The translations under genes were made by a program, and so were the position numbers. The notes beneath the pieces were generated by a model. The model was not told where the DNA came from. It searched no databases and worked only from the letters and a program-made list of their open reading frames with translations. Shown here one piece after another: positions 25,841 to 34,642 of a stretch of 64,000 nucleotides of DNA (position 1 is its first letter; each line of letters starts with the position of its first letter). The stretch lies in the NCBI GenBank assembly GCA_022072165.1, contig JAJVIF010000001.1, positions 1,816,575 to 1,880,574 of the forward strand. Reading direction: 5' to 3'. The DNA comes from a bacterium (lineage in GTDB: Bacteria; JAJVIF01).

Positions 25841-25882
25841 TCCTGCGCCGCGTTAAGGCGGACCGCACCACTGGATGGCACA

Positions 25883-26314
25883 ATGTGGCGCATGTTCCGC
25901 CGACACCCATCGCGAGGAGCGCTGGTCAGCATGATGCTGGCTGCTTTCTTCATGGCGGTGCAGAGTGTCGTGTTGTTGCGGACTGCGGATCTCTCAGCGG
26001 AATGCCGCTGTTGTCAGATCCAGGTTGCGAACTTCAGCAGCGACACCATCGATGCAACATCCGTGACCTGTTGTGTCGCTGAAAGTGCCGTCGGACTGGC
26101 TTCAGAGTCAGCCGGGAGCGAGGTGCCAGCAGAGCGCGGCGCATGTCAGTGCGACCAGCCCTGCTGTGCGGTCCCGCCAGGTGTGCCTCTGGCGATGCTG
26201 CCACCCGTAATGGGCTTTACGGTCGGGCTCCCGATGTCCGATGACATTCATACCGGCGATCTATGCCTTCCCGCCTGGTCCGTTTCTGTGCCTCACGGCC
26301 CTCCCCGAAGTTGA
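25883..26314 (+). CDS. Cys-rich exported or membrane-anchored small protein
   Basis: 143 aa from ATG 25883. Basic start (MWRMFRRHPSRG) then a hydrophobic segment (ALVSMMLAAFFMAVQSVVLL) that is a signal peptide or anchor. The mature part has cysteine clusters ECRCCQIQV, VTCCVAE and GACQCDQPCCAVPP, seven to nine Cys within 90 residues, resembling metal sites. It immediately precedes the far more Cys-rich protein at 26395; its stop codon lies within an inverted repeat that continues into the leader of that gene. The two are likely functionally linked, perhaps in metal binding. Confidence 0.55.
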   Translation: MWRMFRRHPSRGALVSMMLAAFFMAVQSVVLLRTADLSAECRCCQIQVANFSSDTIDATSVTCCVAESAVGLASESAGSEVPAERGACQCDQPCCAVPPGVPLAMLPPVMGFTVGLPMSDDIHTGDLCLPAWSVSVPHGPPRS

Positions 26315-26375
26315 TGGACTGTCACGGTCGCTTTCCTTTCGTGTAGCGCGAAGTCTGTCTCTTTCATCAACTTCG
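26306..26375 (+). promoter_or_regulatory. 11-bp inverted repeat in the leader of the Cys-rich gene
   Basis: CGAAGTTGATG (26306-26316) and CATCAACTTCG (26365-26375) are perfect inverted copies separated by 48 bases. The left arm overlaps the stop codon of the upstream gene and the right arm ends 19 bases before the ATG at 26395. As RNA it could form a closing stem just ahead of the ribosome site GAGGTT, so it may be a leader control element or the binding sites of a dimeric protein. Confidence 0.4.
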
Positions 26376-26394
26376 AAAACGAGGTTAATCCACC

Positions 26395-26913
26395 ATGTGG
26401 ACCTCTCTGTTTGCTGACTCGGCGCGTCTGGCTCTGACTGCCTTCTGCGCCTGCTTTCTGATCGCGGGTACCACTGCCTGGGCCGCGCCGCAAGCCGCCG
26501 ATGCCTCCTGCACCGCAGCCTGCTGCGACCTGTGCGCCTGTGATGCCTGCGACTGCTGTCCCGCCGAGGACTGCTGCGCGGCTGGCACCTGCTGCGAGAA
26601 CGGCGACTGTTGCGCCGATGGAGCCTGTGCCTGCGAGGCGTGTGAGTGCGCCTCCGCCTGCTGCTCCGTTGCTGGCTGCTGCGCGGCTGGCACCTGCTGC
26701 GAGAACGGCGACTGTTGCGCCGATGGAGCCTGTGCCTGCGAAGCGTGCGAATGCGTCACCTGCGCGTGCGATGCCTGCGACTGCTCCACCGGCTGCTGCG
26801 CCAAAGACGCCTGCTGTGCCGATGGTGGGTGCTGTGCCGATGGCACCTGCTGCGAGAGTGGCGACTGCTGTGCGGATGGTGCCTGCACCTGCGAAGGATG
26901 CGCCTGCGCCTAA
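26395..26913 (+). CDS. ultra-cysteine-rich exported repeat protein (metallothionein-like composition)
   Basis: 172 aa. Signal peptide (SARLALTAFCACFLIAGTTA, then WAAPQA) and a mature chain of about 135 residues containing 48 Cys, mostly as CC and CxC pairs: CCDLCACDACDCC, CCAAGTCCENGDCC, ADGACACEACEC. The unit CCAAGTCCENGDCCADGACA is repeated twice with 66 identical bases and a third time in diverged form (CCADGTCCESGDCC). Other residues are mainly Ala, Gly, Asp and Glu. This composition suits a soft-metal or cluster store, or a disulfide-knotted wall protein. No metallothionein signature can be asserted. Followed by a terminator, then by the Rrf2-SUF region. Confidence 0.65.
   Translation: MWTSLFADSARLALTAFCACFLIAGTTAWAAPQAADASCTAACCDLCACDACDCCPAEDCCAAGTCCENGDCCADGACACEACECASACCSVAGCCAAGTCCENGDCCADGACACEACECVTCACDACDCSTGCCAKDACCADGGCCADGTCCESGDCCADGACTCEGCACA
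26571..26741 (+). repeat. internal direct repeat of the Cys-rich gene
   Basis: Bases 26571-26636 and 26676-26741 are identical (66 bp) with a period of 105 bp (35 codons). Conservation of synonymous sites implies recent unit duplication or conversion. Confidence 0.8.
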
Positions 26914-26938
26914 GCTGCGCACCTGCTGAATCTTCCTG

Positions 26939-26970
26939 GCAGCCCGGCACTGGTCGGGCTGCTCTGTTTT
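26939..26970 (+). terminator. intrinsic terminator
   Basis: An 8-bp stem GCAGCCCG / CGGGCTGC with an 8-nt loop, followed by TCTGTTTT, lies 26 bases after the Cys-rich gene. Confidence 0.75.
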
Positions 26971-27065
26971 GTGTCGCGACTCGCCGCTCCCCCTCTGTTG
27001 ACCTCCAGTTCAGGGGAGTCCGCTGGCTTGTGCAGCCACCCGGACCGTGGTACCTTCCCAATTGC

Positions 27066-27080
27066 GGACCAAATTGGTCC
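27066..27080. promoter_or_regulatory. candidate Rrf2 operator
   Basis: Perfect palindrome GGACCAA-A-TTGGTCC, 25 bases ahead of the GTG start of the Rrf2 gene and its AAGGAGGG ribosome site. Its position suits autoregulation of the suf operon by the Fe-S-sensing Rrf2 protein. That link is inference. Confidence 0.45.
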
Positions 27081-27105
27081 TCTTTCAGGAAGGAGGGCAC
27101 CACAG

Positions 27106-27585
27106 GTGCTCCGGCTGACGAAAAGCGCTGACTATGGGCTGGTGCTGCTGACCCATCTGGCGCAGCAGCCCGAGGCGAGTCTGGCGAATGCCAGGGGGCT
27201 GGCGGATGCGACCCGCCTCCCCGCACCGATGGTGACCAAAATCCTGAAGCAGCTGGTCCTGGCGCGGATCCTGGATGCGCGTCGTGGGGTCGGCGGCGGC
27301 TATGTCCTGGCGCGACCGGCTAGTCGGATCACAGTCGCCGAGATCCTGGAAGCGCTGGAAGGCCCCCTCGCCCTCACCGAGTGCAGCGAGCCTTCCGGGG
27401 AAGGCGAAGGGTGCGAGCGGGTCGGGTTCTGTCAGGTCCGCGAACACACGCAGCTGATCAACGACACCATCTGGCGGGCCCTGGGGGAGATCACCCTGGC
27501 CGACCTGACACGTCCGGCCAGTCGGGAGCTGTTCCAGCTCGGTCCACCACTGCCGTCACGCATCGCAGCGACTCCGGTGCGCTAA
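27106..27585 (+). CDS. Rrf2-family regulator of the SUF operon
   Basis: 159 aa from GTG 27106; AAGGAGGG upstream decides this start over the open frame from 26971. Winged-helix Rrf2 domain: [20 protein letters not shown], the recognition helix region [17 protein letters not shown], then the wing [17 protein letters not shown]. Three cysteines in [20 protein letters not shown] are spaced as in IscR/SufR-type [2Fe-2S] sensors, so it should read Fe-S status. It opens the suf operon (57 bases before sufB). The N-terminal [10 protein letters not shown] resembles the SUF-specific regulator subgroup. Confidence 0.85.
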   Translation: MLRLTKSADYGLVLLTHLAQQPEASLANARGLADATRLPAPMVTKILKQLVLARILDARRGVGGGYVLARPASRITVAEILEALEGPLALTECSEPSGEGEGCERVGFCQVREHTQLINDTIWRALGEITLADLTRPASRELFQLGPPLPSRIAATPVR

Positions 27586-27641
27586 GCCACCGGCCATCCG
27601 ACAGAGGCACGAGAGAGACTACCGAAGGCAACGAGGCAGCC

Positions 27642-29090
27642 ATGACCACCCCGGCCAATCCAACTCTGGAGCAGCTGACCCAGCAGGACTACAAGTACGG
27701 CTTCGTCACAGATATCGAAGCCGAGCAGCTCCCGCCGGGACTGAATGAAGATGTTGTCCGTCACATCTCCGCCATTAAGGGGGAGCCGGACTGGCTGACC
27801 GAATGGCGACTCAAAGCGTTTCGCCATTGGCAGACCATGACCGATCCGGGCTGGGCGAAAGTGGCATACCCGCCCATCGACTTCCAGGCCATCAGCTACT
27901 ACTCCGCCCCGAAGCAGATGCCGAAGATCGAGAGCCTGGATGAACTCGACCCGGTCCTGCTGGAGACCTACAGTAAGCTCGGGATCTCCCTGTTGGAACA
28001 GCAGCGGCTGCATGGCATCGCCGTGGATGCGGTCTTTGATTCGGTGTCTGTGGCCACCACGTACAAGGACAAACTCGGCGAACTCGGCATCATCTTTTGT
28101 TCCTTTTCGGAAGCCGTACGCGAGCATCCCGAGCTGATTCGGCAGTATCTCGGGAGTGTCGTGCCCGCTACCGACAACTTCTACGCTGCGCTGAATTCGG
28201 CGGTCTTCAGCGATGGCTCCTTTGTGTACATCCCCAAGGGTGTCCGCTGTCCGATGGAACTCTCGACCTACTTCCGGATCAACGCCTCGGAAACCGGCCA
28301 GTTCGAGCGAACCCTGATCATCGCCGATGAGGGAGCGTATGTGTCGTATCTGGAAGGCTGTACGGCTCCCATGCGGGATGAGAACCAGTTGCATGCGGCG
28401 GTGGTGGAACTGGTCGCCCTCACCGATGGCCAGATCAAGTACTCCACCGTGCAGAACTGGTATCCCGGCGACAAAGAGGGTGTCGGCGGCATCTACAACT
28501 TCGTCACGAAGCGGGGCATCTGCAAAGGACCCCGGAGCAAAATTTCCTGGACCCAGGTCGAGACCGGCTCCGCCATCACCTGGAAATACCCCAGCTGCAT
28601 CCTGCAGGGGGATGACTCGGTCGGGGAGTTTTATTCGGTCGCACTGGCCAACAACTATCAGCAGGCCGATACCGGGACCAAGATGATTCACATTGGCAAG
28701 CGGACCCGGTCCACCATCATCTCCAAAGGGATCAGCGCCGGTCACGGGCAGAACACCTACCGTGGCCAGGTCAAGATCATGAAGAGCGCGATTGGGGCCC
28801 GCAATTACTCCCAGTGCGACTCCCTGCTCATGGGCGACAAGTGCGGTGCACATACGTTCCCGTACATCGAAGCCCGGACCCCCACCGCGCACATCGAGCA
28901 TGAAGCGACCACCTCGAAGATCAGCGAGGATCAGCTCTTCTATTGCCGTCAGCGGGGTCTGAGCACCGAAGACGCCATCAACCTGATCGTGAACGGCTTT
29001 GCCAAGGAAGTCCTGCGCGAGCTCCCGATGGAGTTCGCAGTTGAAGCCCAGAACCTGCTGGGAGTGAGCCTGGAAGGCTCGGTCGGCTGA
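27642..29090 (+). CDS. sufB: Fe-S cluster assembly scaffold SufB
   Basis: 482 aa from ATG 27642; the frame is open to 27381 inside the Rrf2 gene but only this start fits the family ([20 protein letters not shown]). SufB is the main scaffold of the SufBC2D complex. Conserved parts: KHRxx-free N-terminus, [20 protein letters not shown], the [20 protein letters not shown] segment, [20 protein letters not shown], and [20 protein letters not shown] with the C-terminal Cys. It is followed by sufC after 71 bases. Cytoplasmic. Confidence 0.95.
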   Translation: MTTPANPTLEQLTQQDYKYGFVTDIEAEQLPPGLNEDVVRHISAIKGEPDWLTEWRLKAFRHWQTMTDPGWAKVAYPPIDFQAISYYSAPKQMPKIESLDELDPVLLETYSKLGISLLEQQRLHGIAVDAVFDSVSVATTYKDKLGELGIIFCSFSEAVREHPELIRQYLGSVVPATDNFYAALNSAVFSDGSFVYIPKGVRCPMELSTYFRINASETGQFERTLIIADEGAYVSYLEGCTAPMRDENQLHAAVVELVALTDGQIKYSTVQNWYPGDKEGVGGIYNFVTKRGICKGPRSKISWTQVETGSAITWKYPSCILQGDDSVGEFYSVALANNYQQADTGTKMIHIGKRTRSTIISKGISAGHGQNTYRGQVKIMKSAIGARNYSQCDSLLMGDKCGAHTFPYIEARTPTAHIEHEATTSKISEDQLFYCRQRGLSTEDAINLIVNGFAKEVLRELPMEFAVEAQNLLGVSLEGSVG

Positions 29091-29161
29091 AACCTGCCAC
29101 CTCTCCAGACTGCCAGACACGCACGCACACGAGAGACCGAGGAAGAGACGAGGCACGCACG

Positions 29162-29944
29162 ATGACCGCACTACTGGAAGTCCATGACCTCCATGCCCGG
29201 GTGGAGGATGGCCGGGAAATCCTCAGAGGCTTTTCGCTGACCGTCCAGCCCGGCGAAGTCCACGCCATCATGGGACCCAACGGTTCCGGCAAGAGCACCC
29301 TCGCGCATGTCCTCGCGGGCAAAGAGGGCTATGAGATCACCGCTGGTACGGTGCAGTACAAGGGGCAGGACCTGCTGTCACTGGACCCGGAAGTCCGCGC
29401 GCGCTTCGGACTCTTCCTGGCGTTTCAGTACCCGGTGGAGCTTCCGGGGGTTAACAACACCTACTTCCTCAAGGCCGCCCTCAACGCCCAGCGCAAAGAG
29501 CGGGGACTGGAAGAGCTCGATGCGGTGGACTTCCTCAAGCTCGTGAAGGCGAAGCTGCAGCTGGTTGAGATGAATCAGGCCTTCTTGCAGCGACCTGTGA
29601 ATGAGGGCTTCTCCGGCGGCGAAAAGAAGCGCAACGAGATTTTGCAGATGGCGGTCCTGGAGCCCGACCTGGCGATCCTCGATGAGACCGACTCCGGCCT
29701 CGACATCGATGCCCTGCGGATTGTCGCCGGGGGCGTCAACGCCCTGAGGAGCCCCGAGCGCTCCGCCATCGTCATCACGCATTACCAGCGACTCCTCGAC
29801 TACATCGTCCCGGACTTTGTCCATGTCCTCTTCGGTGGTCGCATCGTCAAGAGCGGCACGAAAGACCTGGCGCTCGAACTCGAAGAGCGGGGCTATGGCT
29901 GGATCGAGAGTGAAGTCCAGGCCGCCGGGACGGTGTCGGCATGA
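29162..29944 (+). CDS. sufC: Fe-S cluster assembly ATPase SufC
   Basis: 260 aa ABC-type ATPase. Walker A IMGPNGSGKSTLAHVLAG (about residue 38), signature region NEGFSGGEKKRNEILQMAVL, Walker B LAILDETDSGLDIDALR and the switch His in AIVITHYQRLLDYI. SufC dimerises on SufB-SufD and powers cluster assembly. Its stop overlaps the sufD start (ATGA), giving translational coupling. Confidence 0.95.
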   Translation: MTALLEVHDLHARVEDGREILRGFSLTVQPGEVHAIMGPNGSGKSTLAHVLAGKEGYEITAGTVQYKGQDLLSLDPEVRARFGLFLAFQYPVELPGVNNTYFLKAALNAQRKERGLEELDAVDFLKLVKAKLQLVEMNQAFLQRPVNEGFSGGEKKRNEILQMAVLEPDLAILDETDSGLDIDALRIVAGGVNALRSPERSAIVITHYQRLLDYIVPDFVHVLFGGRIVKSGTKDLALELEERGYGWIESEVQAAGTVSA

Positions 29945-31311
29945 CCAGCACTCTGGTAGCTCCCCTGCCTCCCCAAGAAGCGGCACTGCTGGCGCAGGTG
30001 GAACAGGTCGGTGCCCGACTGGCCCAGGAGCCCGCCTGGTTGCAGGGACGACGCAGCGCGGCACGATCGCTCCTTGCCGAGCGGGGCCTTCCGACGACCC
30101 GGGATGAAGCCTGGCGGTACACCAACATCAAATCGCTCCTCGCCCAAAGCTATCAGCTGTCAGGTGAGGGGACTGTCACCACTGAGCAGCTGGCGGCGTA
30201 TCGCCTCCCCGGTGCGACAGTCCTGATCTTCGTCAACGGACGCTTTGCACCAGCCCTCAGCGACAGTCTGGTGCTTCCTGATGGGTGCGGCTATGGCTCC
30301 CTCGATGCCTCGATTCAGACCGTCCCGGAGCGCTGGGAGTCACTCCTGACCCGACAACCGGTCGGGGAGATGCAGGCCTTCGAGGCCCTCACCGAAGCGG
30401 GGTGGGAGGGTGGAGCCTTTCTGTGGCTCGCTGCAGGTGTCGAGCTGGAGCAGCCGCTACAGATCATTCATGTGCTGGCGGGAGAGGGAGTCGCCCTGCT
30501 GAATCTCCCCCGGACCGCGCTGGTCCTGGAAGCTGGAGCAAAGGCGACCGTCATTCAGACCGCTGCGGGTCTCGCCACCGGTCCGCGCCTGCATTGCAGC
30601 CTGACCGAGATCCATCTGTCTGAGGGTGCGACCCTGGACCACTACTACATTCAGCGTCAGCGGAGCAATGCCGCCGCAATCGGGACCATCCGGACCTGGC
30701 AAGAATCAGGCAGCCGGTATGACTGCGACAGCGTGACCCTCGGTGGCGCGCTGATCCGGACCAGTCTGCAGGTCACGCTGCAGGGTCCGGGGGCTGACTG
30801 CGAACTCAACGGCCTCTATCTGCTGGATGGAGATCGCCATTCAGACCTGGTGACCCTGGTCGACCACGCGGCACCCCATACGACTTCCCGGCAGCGTTTT
30901 AAGGGGATCCTGGCGGATCAGTCGCATGGTGTCTTCACCGGGAAGGTGATTGTCCGCCCCGATGCGCAGAAGATCAGCGCGGAACAGTCGAATCCGAATC
31001 TGCTGTTGAGCGACGAGGCGACCATCAACTCGCAGCCGCAGCTGGAGATCTATGCCGATGATGTGAAGTGCTCCCATGGCGCGACCATTGGCCAGCTGGA
31101 GGAGGACGCCCTCTTCTATCTGCGAAGCCGGGGCATCGGGATGGAAGCTGCCCGCGCGATTCTGACCTATGCCTTCGCGGCGGATGTGCTTGCCAACTTC
31201 GCGCATCCCGGACTGCGGCAGCAGCTCGGCACGCTGCTGGTCGGCGAGCTGATCCAGGGGACACCGCCGGAGGATCTGGTGCAGATGCTGGCTGCGGAGG
31301 CGCTCGCATGA
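29941..31311 (+). CDS. sufD: Fe-S cluster assembly protein SufD
   Basis: 456 aa. A SufB paralog that forms the SufBC2D heterocomplex and helps iron entry. The N-terminal helical part has GLPTTRDEAWRYTNIKSLLA, typical of SufD. The beta-helix core carries NGLYLLDGDRHSDLVTLVDH, HTTSRQRFKGILADQSHGVF and KISAEQSNPNLLLSDEATIN, and the C-terminal CSHGATIGQLEEDALFYLRS contains the conserved Cys-x-His. Overlaps sufC by 4 bases and sufS by 4 bases. Confidence 0.95.
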   Translation: MTSTLVAPLPPQEAALLAQVEQVGARLAQEPAWLQGRRSAARSLLAERGLPTTRDEAWRYTNIKSLLAQSYQLSGEGTVTTEQLAAYRLPGATVLIFVNGRFAPALSDSLVLPDGCGYGSLDASIQTVPERWESLLTRQPVGEMQAFEALTEAGWEGGAFLWLAAGVELEQPLQIIHVLAGEGVALLNLPRTALVLEAGAKATVIQTAAGLATGPRLHCSLTEIHLSEGATLDHYYIQRQRSNAAAIGTIRTWQESGSRYDCDSVTLGGALIRTSLQVTLQGPGADCELNGLYLLDGDRHSDLVTLVDHAAPHTTSRQRFKGILADQSHGVFTGKVIVRPDAQKISAEQSNPNLLLSDEATINSQPQLEIYADDVKCSHGATIGQLEEDALFYLRSRGIGMEAARAILTYAFAADVLANFAHPGLRQQLGTLLVGELIQGTPPEDLVQMLAAEALA

Positions 31312-32564
31312 GTTCCGTCACCTCATCGGAGCCGACCGTCGGAGCGTATGACGTCGCCGCGATCCGGGCATCCTTTCCCATCCTGGACCAGACGATCCAC
31401 GGTCAGCCCCTGATTTATCTCGACAACGGCGCGACCACCCAAAAGCCCCTGGCCGTGATCGAGGCCCTCGCACATTACTACCGGGCGGACAACGCCAACG
31501 TGCATCGGGGCGTTCATACCCTCAGTCAGCGGGCGACCGCCGGCTACGAAGGGGCGCGGGAGGCGGTCCGACGATTCATTAATGCGCCGGGAGTCGAGTC
31601 GGTGATCTTCACCCGGGGGACCACCGAGAGCATCAATCTGGTCGCCCAGAGCTATGCACGCCCCCGTCTGCAGCCCGGCGACGAAATCCTCATCAGCTGG
31701 CTGGAGCATCACTCCAACATCGTCCCGTGGCAACTGGTGTGTGAGCAGACCGGGACCACCCTAAAGGTCGCTCCCATCGATGAGAACGGGGCGATTGATC
31801 AGGCCGCGTTCCGGGCGTTGTTGTCAGAACGGACCCGGCTGGTGGCGATCTCCCATATCTCCAACGCACTGGGCACAGTTAACCCGGTGGCAGACATGAT
31901 TCGCGACGCCCATGCCGCCGGCGCGGTCGTACTCATCGATGGAGCGCAGGCGGTGGCGCATCAGGGGGTCGATGTCCAGGCCCTCGATGCCGATTTCTAT
32001 GCCTTCTCCAGTCATAAGCTCTATGGCCCCACCGGTCTCGGGGTTCTCTATGGACGGGCAGACCTGCTGGAAGCCATGCCTCCCTGGCAGGGAGGCGGCG
32101 ACATGATCGCCTCAGTCACCTTCGAGCAGACCACCTGGAATGCCCTGCCGTACAAGTACGAAGCGGGGACACCCCCAATCGCGGCGGCCATCGGACTCCA
32201 TGCAGCCCTCGACTGGATTGACAGCGTGGGGCTCAGCGCGATCGCGGCTCACGAGGCCACGCTGCTGGAAGCCGGAACCGCCCTACTGCAGGAGCTGGCG
32301 GGAGTCCGGATCATTGGGACTGCGACGGACAAAGCCGCGATTCTGTCCTTTGTCATTGAGGGGGTCCATCCGCACGATGCGGGTACGCTCCTCGATCAGC
32401 TCGGCATCGCCATTCGCGCAGGACATCATTGCGCCCAGCCGGTGATGGATCGCTTCGGCATCCCCGCCACCGTACGGGCCTCTGTAGCCGCCTACAACAC
32501 CACCGCTGAACTGGAAGCCCTCGTCGCCGGCATCCGCAAAGTCCAGGGGGTCTTTGGCGTATGA
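31308..32564 (+). CDS. sufS: cysteine desulfurase SufS
   Basis: 418 aa from ATG 31308, overlapping the sufD stop. PLP enzyme that removes sulfur from cysteine for cluster building. Class V aminotransferase features: IYLDNGATTQKPLAVIEALA near the N-terminus, ISHISNALGTVNPVADMI, the PLP lysine in FSSHKLYGPTGLGVLYG, and the catalytic cysteine in RAGHHCAQPVMDRFGI. The short Cys loop identifies it as a group II (SufS) enzyme, which works with SufU. Overlaps sufU by 4 bases. Confidence 0.95.
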   Translation: MSSVTSSEPTVGAYDVAAIRASFPILDQTIHGQPLIYLDNGATTQKPLAVIEALAHYYRADNANVHRGVHTLSQRATAGYEGAREAVRRFINAPGVESVIFTRGTTESINLVAQSYARPRLQPGDEILISWLEHHSNIVPWQLVCEQTGTTLKVAPIDENGAIDQAAFRALLSERTRLVAISHISNALGTVNPVADMIRDAHAAGAVVLIDGAQAVAHQGVDVQALDADFYAFSSHKLYGPTGLGVLYGRADLLEAMPPWQGGGDMIASVTFEQTTWNALPYKYEAGTPPIAAAIGLHAALDWIDSVGLSAIAAHEATLLEAGTALLQELAGVRIIGTATDKAAILSFVIEGVHPHDAGTLLDQLGIAIRAGHHCAQPVMDRFGIPATVRASVAAYNTTAELEALVAGIRKVQGVFGV

Positions 32565-33013
32565 GTCTCTTCGGCGATCTCTATCAGGACCTGATCCAGG
32601 ACCACAACCGCCACCCCCGCAACTACCGGGTGATGGAAGGTCCTCATGTGGAAGTCGTGGGACATAACCCCCTGTGTGGCGACAAGCTGACCCTCTATGT
32701 CCGGCTGGAGGGGGATCGCATCGCCGACATCAGCTTCCAGGGGTCCGGCTGCGCGATCTCGCAGTCGTCGGCCTCGATGATGACCGAACGCCTCAAGGGG
32801 CTGGATCGCCCTGCGGCTGAGGCGCTGTTCGCGAAGTTTCACGCCCTCGTCACCGGGGCGGAGGTCGATGTCGAGACTGATCCGGCCCTTGAAAAATTGG
32901 AAGCCTTTGCGGGGGTCGCCGAGTTCCCCGCACGGGTGAAGTGCGCCAGCCTCGCCTGGCATACCCTCCGCAACGCCCTCGATGGGAAAGGGGAACTGGT
33001 CTCGACCGAATAG
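32561..33013 (+). CDS. sufU: SufU, sulfur acceptor / Fe-S scaffold-like protein
   Basis: 150 aa. IscU-fold protein of the SufU type. The three conserved cysteines appear in GHNPLCGDKL, QGSGCAISQSSASMM and ARVKCASLAWHTL. The insertion between the second and third (about 20 residues longer than in IscU) is the SufU hallmark. It receives persulfide sulfur from SufS. Overlaps sufS by 4 bases; stop is TAG; sufT follows after 18 bases. Confidence 0.93.
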   Translation: MSLFGDLYQDLIQDHNRHPRNYRVMEGPHVEVVGHNPLCGDKLTLYVRLEGDRIADISFQGSGCAISQSSASMMTERLKGLDRPAAEALFAKFHALVTGAEVDVETDPALEKLEAFAGVAEFPARVKCASLAWHTLRNALDGKGELVSTE

Positions 33014-33031
33014 GTCCGGATCCTACGCGCT

Positions 33032-33358
33032 ATGGTCACTACCGGGTTCAACAAACTCCTCCTCGAAGCGAAGACGGTGGAAGCCCTCCGGACCGTCTTC
33101 GACCCCGAGATTCCCGTCAACATCTACGACCTGGGGCTCATCTACGGCATCCTCATCGATGATGAGCAGCGGGTGCAGGTACGCATGACCCTCACCTCCC
33201 CGACCTGTCCTGTGGCGGGAACACTCCCCATCGAGGTCGAGAACAAGGTGCGTGAGATTGAAGGTGTCGCGGACGCTGCGGTCGAGCTGGTCTGGGATCC
33301 CCCCTGGGGGCCCGACATGATGAGCGAAGAGGCGAAACTCTCACTGAATCTCTTCTGA
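33032..33358 (+). CDS. sufT: SufT / MIP18 (DUF59) family Fe-S maturation factor
   Basis: 108 aa. The DUF59 domain covers nearly all of it: [20 protein letters not shown] carries the DPEIP signature, and [20 protein letters not shown] the conserved Cys and Pro. C-terminal [18 protein letters not shown] is typical of SufT/PaaD-like proteins. It helps deliver clusters to client proteins. Last gene of the suf operon; a hairpin follows at 33393-33410. Confidence 0.9.
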   Translation: MVTTGFNKLLLEAKTVEALRTVFDPEIPVNIYDLGLIYGILIDDEQRVQVRMTLTSPTCPVAGTLPIEVENKVREIEGVADAAVELVWDPPWGPDMMSEEAKLSLNLF

Positions 33359-33392
33359 GCCGCCGCTTCCCGGCGTTTGTCAGCCAGCTGCC

Positions 33393-33410
33393 GCCTCCCT
33401 TCGGGGAGGC
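33393..33410 (+). terminator. hairpin after the suf operon
   Basis: 7-bp stem GCCTCCC / GGGAGGC around a TTCG tetraloop, 34 bases after sufT. Only a modest T-rich tail follows (TGTCTCAATT). Confidence 0.6.
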
Positions 33411-33456
33411 TGTCTCAATTATGGGCACCTTCGCATCCTTAAAATCGTTCATATCG

Positions 33457-33484
33457 TTGCTTTCATGCAAAACGCTGGTAGACT
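33457..33484 (+). promoter_or_regulatory. predicted promoter of the first FAS1 gene
   Basis: TTGCTT (33457-33462), a 16-base spacer, then TAGACT (33479-33484), 55 bases before the ATG at 33540. The sequence around it is unusually AT-rich for this window. Similar TATACT or TAGACT boxes precede several other genes. Confidence 0.4.
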
Positions 33485-33539
33485 CCCTCCCGTAACTCAG
33501 CGACGACCACTTCGTCTTCGCAGGTCTGGAGGAATCGAC

Positions 33540-34511
33540 ATGACTCGACTGATGCCCGTACTTTCAACCCTGACACTCGCTGCAGTGGCCCTGCTCATCG
33601 CTCCGTCAGCGGAAGCCGGTGACACCTGCACTGCCGACAAGGACACATCGGCCAAGGCTGGCTCGGCCTGCACCGCCACGCTCCAGGCGGTCCCGGCGTC
33701 CCGCGACCTGCCCAACATCGTGGCGGTGGCGCAGAGTGCGGGGTCCTTCTCGACCCTCCTCGCGGCAGCGGAAGCGGCCGGACTCGTGGAGGCCCTGAGT
33801 GGTCCGGGTCCGATCACGGTGTTTGCCCCCACCGATGAGGCCTTCGCGAAGCTCCCGGCCGGGACAGTCGAAGCGCTCCTGCAGGACAAGGCAAAGCTGA
33901 CCAGCATCCTCACCTATCACGTGGTGGCGGGCAGTATGCCGGCGGCCAAGGTGGTTCAGCAGGTCAACCTCCCCTCGCTGCAGGGGACCGATCTGCTGAT
34001 CAGCAAGACGGCCAACGGGGTCAGCATCGGTGGCGCGGGGATCGTGCAGACCGACATCCAGGCGTCGAACGGCATCATCCATGTCATCGACTCGGTGATG
34101 CTGCCGCCGACGCAGGACATCGTGGCGACTGCCATCGGCGCGGGCGACTTCTCAACGCTGGTGGCCGCTGTGAAGGCGGCGGGCCTGGTCGAGACCCTCC
34201 AGGGGCCGGGGCCCTTCACGGTCTTTGCGCCAACGGATGCCGCTTTCGCGAAGCTCCCGAAGGGGACAGTCGAGACGCTGCTGCAGGACATCCCGACCCT
34301 CACAGGCATCCTCACCTACCACGTCATTCCCGGCAGCACCTACGCTGGCAGCCTGAGCAATGGCCTCACCGCCACCACGGTCCAGGGGACTGATGTGACC
34401 TTCGACCTGACCAACGGTGCGCGGATCAACAACGCACAGATCGTCGTCACGGACATCCAGTGCACCAATGGTGTCATCCATGTGATCGACACCGTCATTC
34501 TTCCGGAATAG
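33540..34511 (+). CDS. exported protein with two fasciclin (FAS1) domains
   Basis: 323 aa from ATG 33540, preceded by GGAGGAATCGAC; the frame is open to 33465 but this start gives the signal peptide ([20 protein letters not shown]). Each FAS1 domain has the H1 and H2 boxes: domain 1 with [20 protein letters not shown] and [12 protein letters not shown], domain 2 with [20 protein letters not shown] and [11 protein letters not shown]; both end in a [16 protein letters not shown] strand. FAS1 domains mediate adhesion or protein-protein contacts at the surface. No lipobox, so secreted or periplasmic. A paralog with a lipobox follows. Confidence 0.9.
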   Translation: MTRLMPVLSTLTLAAVALLIAPSAEAGDTCTADKDTSAKAGSACTATLQAVPASRDLPNIVAVAQSAGSFSTLLAAAEAAGLVEALSGPGPITVFAPTDEAFAKLPAGTVEALLQDKAKLTSILTYHVVAGSMPAAKVVQQVNLPSLQGTDLLISKTANGVSIGGAGIVQTDIQASNGIIHVIDSVMLPPTQDIVATAIGAGDFSTLVAAVKAAGLVETLQGPGPFTVFAPTDAAFAKLPKGTVETLLQDIPTLTGILTYHVIPGSTYAGSLSNGLTATTVQGTDVTFDLTNGARINNAQIVVTDIQCTNGVIHVIDTVILPE

Positions 34512-34531
34512 CAGCGCTATCCGCAGTTTAC

Positions 34532-34565
34532 GGAGGGGCAGACACCGGGGGGAGTCTGCCCCTCC
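34532..34565 (+). terminator. hairpin between the two FAS1 genes
   Basis: 12-bp perfect stem GGAGGGGCAGAC / GTCTGCCCCTCC with a 10-nt loop. It separates the two FAS1 genes, so the second probably has its own promoter. Confidence 0.65.
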
Positions 34566-34642
34566 CGAAGACCTGTTCGCTTTTGCCAGTCCTGTTTCAC
34601 TCTGCTTTACCGACTTTGCACGACGACGGAGTAGATCCCCAC

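Noticed and set aside
26293-26922. Gly/Ala-rich 209-codon ORF on the minus strand and a Gln/Ser-rich one at 26385-26888
   Set aside because: Both are antisense readings of the Cys-rich repeat; the sense frame has a signal peptide, ribosome site and terminator.
27582-29171. 529-codon ORF on the minus strand
   Set aside because: Antisense to sufB, which is a full-length, motif-complete match.
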